A stretch of 64,000 nucleotides of DNA, taken from Heliomarina sp018223035 (GTDB taxonomy: Bacteria; Pseudomonadota; Alphaproteobacteria; Rhodobacterales; Rhodobacteraceae). Below the pieces are notes generated by a model. That model saw nothing but the letters and a program-made list of their open reading frames with translations, did not search any database and was not told the origin of the DNA. The DNA lies in contig JAAEZD010000004.1 in assembly GCA_018223035.1 (NCBI GenBank), positions 248,001-312,000 on the forward strand, read 5' to 3'. The translations under genes were made by a program, and so were the position numbers. Shown here in pieces: positions 58,629-64,000 of the stretch (positions are counted from its first letter, which is position 1; each line of letters starts with the position of its first letter).

Positions 58629-59342
58629 TTGCAGAATTTTGCAGAAGAAATCAGCAATGCGATGGTGCTGATCCTGTCAGGCGACAGGGATTTGTGGGAA
58701 ATTGTCCTGCTTTCCCTGCGGGTCTCGGTATTTGCGGTTCTGATCGCGGCAATTCTGGGGATGCCGCTTGGCGCGGCATTGGCGGTCGGGCGTTTTCCGG
58801 GGCGGCGCGGTGTCATCATTCTTGTGAATGCGCTGATGGGCTTGCCCCCCGTGGTCGTCGGGTTGCTGGTCTACCTGTGCCTGTCGCGCTCGGGGCCGCT
58901 TGGGGTGCTGCAACTGCTTTATACGCCGACGGCTATGATCATCGCGCAGGTTGTTCTGGTGACGCCGATCATCACGGCACTGACCCGTCAGACGGTCGAG
59001 ACGCTGAACGCGGAATATGCCGAACAGCTGCGCTCCCTTGGGGTATCGCGGCTGGCTTCTGTACCGACCCTGCTCTGGGACGGGCGACTGTCGCTTTTGA
59101 CGGCGCTTCTGGCCGGGTTCGGGCGCGCGATTGCCGAGGTCGGAGCGGTGATCATGGTGGGCGGCAATATCAACCATGTGACGCGCGTCATGACGACGAC
59201 GATCGCGCTTGAGACTTCCAAGGGCAATCTTGCGCTGGCGCTGGCGCTTGGTGTGATCCTGATCGCGCTGGCGGTCAGCATGACGGCCTGTGTGAGTTTG
59301 CTGATCCAGCGCAGCGATGTTGAGGGGCTTCATCATGCGTGA
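58629..59342 (+). CDS. tupB: tungstate ABC transporter permease TupB
   Basis: 237 residues beginning at TTG 58629 (xQNFAEEISNAMVLILSGDRDLWEIVLLSLRVS). An in-frame TAA two codons upstream excludes an earlier start, and the conserved TupB N-terminus excludes a later one. Five to six membrane segments; coupling loop EQLRSLGVSRLASVPTLLWDGRLSLLTALLAGFGRA (about 136-171); VGGNINHVTRVMTTTIALETSKGNL is the TupB C-terminal signature. It imports tungstate together with TupC and TupA. It overlaps tupC by 8 bases. Confidence 0.92.
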   Translation: MQNFAEEISNAMVLILSGDRDLWEIVLLSLRVSVFAVLIAAILGMPLGAALAVGRFPGRRGVIILVNALMGLPPVVVGLLVYLCLSRSGPLGVLQLLYTPTAMIIAQVVLVTPIITALTRQTVETLNAEYAEQLRSLGVSRLASVPTLLWDGRLSLLTALLAGFGRAIAEVGAVIMVGGNINHVTRVMTTTIALETSKGNLALALALGVILIALAVSMTACVSLLIQRSDVEGLHHA

Positions 59343-60069
59343 CTTTGCCGAGCAGCTGCATCCCGAAATCGAGGTTTCCGGTCTGCGGATCGAACGGGAT
59401 GGCAAACGGCTGCTGGATATCGACCGGCTTGTGCTGAACGGGCCGGGGCCTTTGATGATCCTTGGGCCGAACGGGGCGGGCAAAAGCCTGCTGCTGCGCT
59501 GTCTGCACGGGCTGATCCAGCCCGATGGCGGGGTGGTCCGGCAGGACGGGCGTGAGATGTGTCCCGCCGACCGGCAGCAACAGGCGATGGTGTTTCAACG
59601 TCCCGTACTTCTGCGGCGCTCGGTGGCGGGGAACCTGAATTTTGTTCTGCGGCGGCAGGGATTTGATCGGCATCTGCGGGGCCCGCGCGTCGCGGAGCTC
59701 TTGGCCGAAGGCGGGCTGGACGGCAAGGCGCGGCAACCGGCGCTGTCCCTGTCAGGCGGTGAAGCGCAGCGGCTGGCGATCCTGCGGGCGCTGGCCACTG
59801 AACCAGAGTTGCTTTTTCTGGACGAGCCGACCAGCGCGCTTGATCCGCAGGCCACGCAGGCCATCGAAGCGCTGATCGCGGCGGCGGGGCGGCGCGGTGT
59901 GTGGATCATCATGGTGACCCATGACATCGGGCAGGCTCGGCGGCTGGGTCAGGATATCCTGCTGATGCAGGGGGGGAAGGTGGCCGAACAAGCCGAGGCC
60001 CCCGCATTTTTCACCAATCCGGAAAGTCAGGCGGCGCGACGCTTCCTGTCGGGCGGGCTGGTGATCTGA
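59335..60069 (+). CDS. tupC: tungstate ABC transporter ATP-binding protein TupC
   Basis: 244 residues from ATG 59335. Motifs: Walker A GPNGAGKS (about 44-51), Q-loop MVFQRPVLLRRSV, signature LSLSGGEAQRLAILRAL (about 136-152), Walker B LLFLDEPTSALDP and H-loop MVTHDIGQARR. The C-terminal end AFFTNPESQAARRFLSGGLV is typical of TupC/ModC-like proteins without a TOBE domain. It energises the TupB permease. Confidence 0.92.
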   Translation: MRDFAEQLHPEIEVSGLRIERDGKRLLDIDRLVLNGPGPLMILGPNGAGKSLLLRCLHGLIQPDGGVVRQDGREMCPADRQQQAMVFQRPVLLRRSVAGNLNFVLRRQGFDRHLRGPRVAELLAEGGLDGKARQPALSLSGGEAQRLAILRALATEPELLFLDEPTSALDPQATQAIEALIAAAGRRGVWIIMVTHDIGQARRLGQDILLMQGGKVAEQAEAPAFFTNPESQAARRFLSGGLVI

Positions 60070-60099
60070 AATTTGACTATCAGGAAGTGGAGTAAGACG

Positions 60100-60936
60100 A
60101 TGACTGTAGACATGAATCGCGGCCTTTGGCTGGCGGGTGCGCTGGCGGCTGGGTTGCAGATGGGCATTGCCGGGGGTGCTTGGGCTGCGGATGAGTTCAT
60201 CGTGGTGCAGTCGACCACGTCGACCGCGAATTCGGGCCTGCTCGACGCGATCCTGCCTGAATTCACCGAAGGTTCGGGCGTCGAGGTGCGGGTTGTCGCT
60301 GTTGGCACAGGTCAGGCGATCAAGAACGCGATCAATGGCGACGGCGATGTGCTGCTTGTTCATGCAAAACCGGCCGAGGAAAAATTCGTCGCCGATGGCT
60401 GGGGCGTGCAACGGTTTGACGTGATGTATAACGATTTCGTGCTGGTCGGCCCGGAGGACGATCCGGCGGGCATCAAGGGCGGGTCCGACATTGTCGCGGC
60501 GCTTCAGGATGTGGCCGAAGCAGGCGCGGTCTTTGCCTCGCGCGGGGATGACAGCGGGACCCACAAGGCCGAGCTGCGTCACTGGCAGGCGGCCGACGTG
60601 GATGTGGCCGCGGTCTCGGGCGGTTGGTATCGCGAAACCGGCAGCGGCATGGGCGCGACCCTGAACGCTGCGCAGGGCATGGGCGCCTATGTGCTGACCG
60701 ACCGCGCGACTTGGATCTCGTTCGGCAACAAGGACGGGATGGAGATAATGGTCGAAGGCGATGAACGGCTGTTCAACCAGTATGGCGTGATCCTTGTGAA
60801 CCCCGAGAAGCATCCGAGCGTCAAGGCCGATGCCGGGCAGGCATTTATCGACTGGCTGACCGGTGAGGAAGGTCAGGCCGCGATTGCCGGGTATCAGGTT
60901 GACGGGCAGCAGTTGTTTTTCCCGAACGCCGATTAA
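60100..60936 (+). CDS. tupA: tungstate-binding periplasmic protein TupA
   Basis: 278 residues from ATG 60100. A signal peptide (GLWLAGALAAGLQMGIAGGAWA) is followed by the mature start FIVVQSTTSTANSGLLDAILPEF. The TTSTxxSGL motif is the tungstate-ligand signature of TupA, distinct from the SSL motif of ModA. Other family segments are VGTGQAIKNAINGDGDVLLVHAKPAEE and ASRGDDSGTHKAEL. It delivers tungstate (or molybdate) to TupB. It stands at the end of the operon, followed by repeat copy 4. Confidence 0.94.
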   Translation: MTVDMNRGLWLAGALAAGLQMGIAGGAWAADEFIVVQSTTSTANSGLLDAILPEFTEGSGVEVRVVAVGTGQAIKNAINGDGDVLLVHAKPAEEKFVADGWGVQRFDVMYNDFVLVGPEDDPAGIKGGSDIVAALQDVAEAGAVFASRGDDSGTHKAELRHWQAADVDVAAVSGGWYRETGSGMGATLNAAQGMGAYVLTDRATWISFGNKDGMEIMVEGDERLFNQYGVILVNPEKHPSVKADAGQAFIDWLTGEEGQAAIAGYQVDGQQLFFPNAD

Positions 60937-60943
60937 AGTGAAT

Positions 60944-60997
60944 GCCCTGCCGGGCATGCCTCCGGCGGGGATATTTTTTGACCCAAAGAAGCAGGGG
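60944..60997 (+). repeat. dispersed intergenic repeat, copy 4
   Basis: A small perfect hairpin ATGCCC-TGCC-GGGCAT precedes CCTCCGGCGGGGATATTTTT and ACCCAAAGAAGCAGGGG. It lies just after tupA in the same orientation and may act as its terminator. Confidence 0.85.
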
Positions 60998-61036
60998 CGT
61001 GGTTATGGGGCCGCGCCCTTGCGTTATCGAGGGCAG

Positions 61037-61909
61037 TCAGGCGCGGGCTCCGTTGTGGTGTACCGTTCCGAGGCCGGCAAGGTCGTAGCCGCCGAGTTCT
61101 CGGGCGCGCTCTGCACAGGCGGGGCTGGCGAGGAAGGTCATCAGTTTCTGAAGCGGCGGTTCGAACCATGCGCGACGCCAGAGAGCAAGGTCGAAGCGTT
61201 CTTCGGTGAGTGATGTGAAGCCGAGACCATAGAGGCCTGAGAGGGCGCCGAGGCCAAAGCCCGCCTCGGCCTTGCCGTCATGCAGAGCGATGGCGAGTTC
61301 TTCTTCGGTGCGGGCGCGGGTATCGAGTGTCGCGATGTCGGCGGGGGTGAGACCTGCCTCTGTGAGACGGGTGTCGAATTCGCGCTGGGAGGCGGCATTG
61401 TCCTGCCGCAACACCACGCGGCGGCCTTTCAGATCGGTGAAACTCTCGATGCCGGTGACATCGGGAGCGAGCAGGAGACCGCGCTGACGCCGGGCGATTT
61501 CGACCAACACGAGCGGTGCTTCGCCGAGCTTTGCCCTGAGCGCGCCGCGGTTCCAGCCATCGCCTTCTCGGATATGCAGACCGGCGGCCTGTGCCTCGCG
61601 TCTGGCAAGCCTTTCGATACCGTCGAAAGAGCCGTCGTAGTAGCTGGCAAGGCCGGACCCGCTTTCGCGCAGCGCCCAGTCGAGCAGGGGGTCATGGCTG
61701 CCGGCGAGGATCGGGGGCAGGGACTGGTCGGCAGTTTCGGGACCGCTACGCGAGGCCGCGAGCCATGCGGTGATCTCGGCCTGCGGGAAGAGCAGTTTGC
61801 CGACGGCGCGGACGCAGGGCACCTCGCCATTGGCGGCGAGGTCATAGACCTTGCGCTCGCCGATGCGCAGCAGATCGGCCAGTTCGCGGGTGGTCAGGTA
61901 GTCGGGCAA
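61037..61909 (-). CDS. excisionase-type HTH regulator with periplasmic-binding-protein-like domain (probable tungstate/molybdate sensor)
   Basis: 290 residues. The N-terminal MerR/excisionase-like HTH covers 1-55 (YLTTRELADLLRIGERKVYDLAANGEVPCVRAVGKLLFPQAEITAWL). A PBP-like ligand domain (PF12727 type) covers ~70-285, with GSHDPLLDWALRESGSGLASYYDGSFDG, APLVLVEIARRQRGLLL and GRRVVLRQDNAASQREFDTRL. Regulators of this build often sit beside molybdate/tungstate importers and their enzymes. It lies between tupABC (convergent) and the formate dehydrogenase genes (same strand, 2 bases from the small gene), consistent with control of both. It overlaps no neighbour. Confidence 0.82.
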   Translation of the reverse strand: MPDYLTTRELADLLRIGERKVYDLAANGEVPCVRAVGKLLFPQAEITAWLAASRSGPETADQSLPPILAGSHDPLLDWALRESGSGLASYYDGSFDGIERLARREAQAAGLHIREGDGWNRGALRAKLGEAPLVLVEIARRQRGLLLAPDVTGIESFTDLKGRRVVLRQDNAASQREFDTRLTEAGLTPADIATLDTRARTEEELAIALHDGKAEAGFGLGALSGLYGLGFTSLTEERFDLALWRRAWFEPPLQKLMTFLASPACAERARELGGYDLAGLGTVHHNGARA

Positions 61910-61911
61910 AC

Positions 61912-62037
61912 CTAGTCGAGCCGCACGTCGGGGCTGCTGGTGGCCTGGGCCGAGCTGAAACCGATTTCATGCAGCCCGTACCAGGCGGCTATTGAGATCA
62001 TGGCGATGGCGGCAAAGGCGAGGATCGCGGCTTTCAT
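61912..62037 (-). CDS. 41-residue single-pass membrane peptide in the formate dehydrogenase cluster
   Basis: 41 residues from ATG 62037: MKAAILAFAAIAMISIAAW is a hydrophobic helix, followed by a short polar tail ending SSPDVRLD. A ribosome site (AGAGGGA on the minus strand) precedes it. It is on the same strand, 21 bases after the WD40-cytochrome c gene and 2 bases before the HTH regulator gene, so it is part of that transcript. The type resembles small accessory or cytochrome-assembly subunits, but no family is recognised. Confidence 0.6.
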   Translation of the reverse strand: MKAAILAFAAIAMISIAAWYGLHEIGFSSAQATSSPDVRLD

Positions 62038-62058
62038 TCTGGCGGGTTCCCTCTGGTG

Positions 62059-63333
62059 TTACGGGGTGGTGGCGCGGCGCAGGTAATCGATCAGGTCGGC
62101 CCGGTCATCGGGGTCGGCGATCCGCTGCATCGGCATTTTCGAGCCGGGGATGTAATGGTCGGGGCCGAGGTCGAACAGGGCATCTATGCTCGTGTCATTC
62201 CAGACGATATCCGATCCGTCAAGCCTCTCGGAATAGCTGTAGCCGGCGACCGTTCCGGCTCGGCGCCCGAAAAGCGCGTGCAGCGTCGGGCCGGCGCGGC
62301 GATTGCTGCCGGGGGTCAGGGTGTGGCAGATCGAGCATTTCCGGGCGAACTGGCGCTCGCCGTTTTCCATCTCTTCCGGGGCGCGCTGAAAGCTGTGTTC
62401 GCCGGTAGCGATGGGCGAACCTTCGCCAGCCTGAGGGACCGGCCAGCCGTAGAACGTGCTGTCGAGGCCGCCCGCATAAAGCCGGGTGCCATCGGCTGAG
62501 AAGGCAAGCGTCCAGACCGGGCCTTTGCTGGCGGCGCGCCGGTCGCTTTCGATCTGCCATTGACCCGTGTCGACCACGGTGATGAACCCCATGCCATCGC
62601 CAATGGCGAGCCGGGCGCCATCGGGGCTTTGGGCAAGGGCAAGGATCGGACGGCGTTCCAGCGTGAAATCGGCGATTTCCTCGCCAGTGCTTAAGTCGAT
62701 AACCTTGGTCGATCCGTCTACCGTGCCATAGGCCAGCCAGCCAGCCTCTTCGTTCAGCGCCAGCCTGTTGATGCCGAACCCGTGCTGGAGGAGCTGCCGG
62801 CTCTCGCTTTTATCGCCAATGTTCCAAGCCCGGATCGTCCCGTCGCTTGCGGCCGAATACAGCGTCGCTCCATCCGCACTGGCGGCCAGCGCGTTGACGC
62901 CGCCGCCATTTCCGGTGAGGCGGGTCGGGGCGGCACCATCCAGCGGCCAGAGCCCGATGGATCCGTCCCAGCTTGCCGAGGCGATCAGACCGGTGAGGGC
63001 GGCGAGGGCGATGATCTTGCCCTCATGGCGGCCGATGACCTCGCCCGTGGGCCAGCGGCGCAGGGTGAAATCGTCGCCGCCGGACCAGAGTGTCTCATGG
63101 GCATACAGCACCGTGTTCACGGCGGCTTCGTGTCCGTCGAGCCAGATAGGGGTCGTATCTTGCCAAAGACCGACCGCGTTATCGAAGCTTGCGGTGGCCA
63201 AGCGCCCATCGGGCAGGGCTTCGATGGCCATGACCGGCCCGCCATGGCCGGACAACGCCTGTACCTCCTGTGAGTGAGCGCCCAGCGGCGCAAGACATAA
63301 GGCAAGTGACAGGCGCATCGCGCAAAGGGCCAT
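62059..63333 (-). CDS. WD40 repeat-cytochrome c fusion protein of the formate dehydrogenase cluster
   Basis: 424 residues from ATG 63333, one base after the preceding stop. A signal peptide (RLSLALCLAPLGAHSQ) precedes about seven WD40 blades (residues ~25-310: GHGGPVMAIEALPDGRLATASFDNAVGLW, WDGSIGLWPLDG, ASDGTIRAW and further). The C-terminal c-type cytochrome domain (~320-424) has haem motif CSICH and a Met ligand in GSKMPMQR. Periplasmic. It should carry electrons from, or scaffold, the dehydrogenase encoded upstream. The reverse-strand extension upstream of 63333 is antisense to the cytochrome b gene and is rejected. Confidence 0.88.
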   Translation of the reverse strand: MALCAMRLSLALCLAPLGAHSQEVQALSGHGGPVMAIEALPDGRLATASFDNAVGLWQDTTPIWLDGHEAAVNTVLYAHETLWSGGDDFTLRRWPTGEVIGRHEGKIIALAALTGLIASASWDGSIGLWPLDGAAPTRLTGNGGGVNALAASADGATLYSAASDGTIRAWNIGDKSESRQLLQHGFGINRLALNEEAGWLAYGTVDGSTKVIDLSTGEEIADFTLERRPILALAQSPDGARLAIGDGMGFITVVDTGQWQIESDRRAASKGPVWTLAFSADGTRLYAGGLDSTFYGWPVPQAGEGSPIATGEHSFQRAPEEMENGERQFARKCSICHTLTPGSNRRAGPTLHALFGRRAGTVAGYSYSERLDGSDIVWNDTSIDALFDLGPDHYIPGSKMPMQRIADPDDRADLIDYLRRATTP

Positions 63334-63334
63334 G

Positions 63335-64000
63335 TTACTCGGCCGGGGTTGCGACACCTTTACCGGCCTCGCGGGATTTGACCTCATCGACCCAGAGACT
63401 GTGGTGCTCGCGCGCCCATTGTTCCTCGACGCGGCCAGTTCCCATCGCGTCGAACGCCCCCTCCATGCCAAGCGTGCCAAGGTAGATATGGGCAAAGATG
63501 ATGGCGATGAAGACGAAGGCGACAATCGAGTGCCAGAGCTGCGAATACTGCATCTCTTCATGCGGGGCCATCCGGTCGGGCAGCGGACCAAGACCGACAA
63601 GCTGCGGCAGGCCCCAGTCGTTCAGATGCGCAAAGGTCGAGGCGAACATGGGCAGTTGAAAGGGAAACAGCAGCGATAGGCCCGAGGCGCTGATCGAAAC
63701 GCCCAGCACGATGCAGGCCCAGAAGATAAGTTTTTGACCTGCATTGAATTTCTTGGCGGGCGGGTGCGTGTGCTTTGAAAACAACCCGCCGCCCTGCGCC
63801 AGCCATTTCAGATCGGTCTTGTCGGGCAGGTTGTGCCAGATCCAGTTTATCGTGACGATCACGAGCCCCAGCATGAACGCCCAGGCGACGTTGTTGTGCA
63901 CCCATTTCGAGGCGATCGCGAGGGTCGAAAAAGCCTGATGGCCAAAGGCGGGGATCAGCACCATCCGGCCAAAGAGGGAGATCAGCCCGGTCAGCGCCAG
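63335..64000 (-). CDS. formate dehydrogenase cytochrome b (gamma) subunit, partial
   Basis: The C-terminal ~220 residues of a membrane di-haem cytochrome b; the 5' end lies beyond the window. Visible features are haem-ligand histidines in FGHQAFSTLAIASKWVHNN, a second pair in LWHSIVAFVFIAIIFAHIYLG, and four hydrophobic segments. The tail EGAFDAMGTGRVEEQWAREHHSLWVDEV is the FdoI/FdnI-type C-terminus. The subunit passes electrons from formate oxidation to quinone. Its stop (TAA) is one base before the WD40-cytochrome c start, so these are co-transcribed. Confidence 0.92.
   Translation of the reverse strand: MALTGLISLFGRMVLIPAFGHQAFSTLAIASKWVHNNVAWAFMLGLVIVTINWIWHNLPDKTDLKWLAQGGGLFSKHTHPPAKKFNAGQKLIFWACIVLGVSISASGLSLLFPFQLPMFASTFAHLNDWGLPQLVGLGPLPDRMAPHEEMQYSQLWHSIVAFVFIAIIFAHIYLGTLGMEGAFDAMGTGRVEEQWAREHHSLWVDEVKSREAGKGVATPAE

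Noticed and set aside
61001..61280. Open frames on the plus strand near the end of the HTH regulator gene
   Set aside because: They are antisense to a gene with clear HTH and ligand-binding motifs and have no start context.
63334..63600. Upstream extension of the WD40-cytochrome c gene to 63600
   Set aside because: It runs out of frame inside the cytochrome b gene on the same strand, and the signal peptide begins at 63333.
1..64000. tRNA, rRNA, CRISPR arrays, transposases, integrases, prophage genes
   Set aside because: None recognised on either strand; the only repeats are the short intergenic ones listed.

Overview
The window is GC-rich chromosomal DNA from an alphaproteobacterium, most likely a marine Rhodobacteraceae (Roseobacter-group) member. 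The evidence is the fdxA-carD pair, the tungstate transporter beside formate dehydrogenase genes, the reductive pyrimidine-degradation block, the 2-aminobenzoyl-CoA pathway, several small proteins without recognisable families, and a dispersed intergenic repeat with the core GGGGATATTTT...ACCCAAAGAAGCAGGGG. I recognised no tRNA, rRNA, CRISPR array, insertion sequence or prophage. Nearly all sequence is coding; only one gap exceeds 300 bases (2729-3148).

Layout. 1-2728: the end of an MttB-family methyltransferase gene, a GNAT acetyltransferase, and a two-gene signalling operon (an H-NOX-like protein that appears to lack its haem histidine, followed by a GGDEF diguanylate cyclase). 3149-18857: one tightly packed plus-strand operon of about ten genes. 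It holds srfA (split by an in-frame amber codon), srfB (actin/Hsp70-like ATPase fold) and srfC (large P-loop protein), a membrane-anchored trypsin-like protease, two further single-pass membrane proteins, a periplasmic von Willebrand A protein, an ABC ATPase, an FtsX-like permease and a periplasmic sulfatase-modifying-factor-like protein. The last four resemble the PpkA-vWA/TagT/TagS/TagR post-translational module of type VI secretion, but no secretion genes are present here. This is the best candidate for an undescribed envelope-spanning system. 19055-20386: an exported peptidoglycan-binding protein.

20608-37376: housekeeping and mixed genes: fdxA, carD, divergent cobS/cobT (B12 lower-ligand assembly), a Kef-type antiporter, an Lrp regulator divergent from hppD (tyrosine catabolism), a large PilM/GspL-like to PilP/GspC-like membrane fusion protein, a SIMPL protein, metY, an uncharacterised basic protein behind three identical operator-like boxes, a SnoaL-like protein, a DEDD exonuclease, a putative glycosyltransferase, and a WYL regulator divergent from a 57-residue protein.

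37373-44467 (minus): a six-gene operon for anthranilate-type aromatic acid degradation through CoA thioesters, with its own MarR regulator. 44716-58023 (plus, with one divergent TetR gene): reductive pyrimidine catabolism. It holds preT/preA (dihydropyrimidine dehydrogenase), an MFS carrier, a RutR-like regulator with a perfect RutR palindrome in its divergent promoter, a cupin, an M20 amidohydrolase (probable beta-ureidopropionase), an acyltransferase-3 protein, an uncharacterised protein, dihydropyrimidinase, and a NitT/TauT-type ABC importer with an NMT1/THI5-like binding protein.

58082-64000: a VOC protein, then tupB-tupC-tupA (tungstate import) converging on an HTH plus periplasmic-binding-like regulator. 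This is followed on the minus strand by a 41-residue membrane peptide, a WD40-cytochrome c fusion, and the cytochrome b subunit of formate dehydrogenase, which runs off the window. The arrangement suggests that tungstate import supplies a tungsten-dependent formate dehydrogenase.
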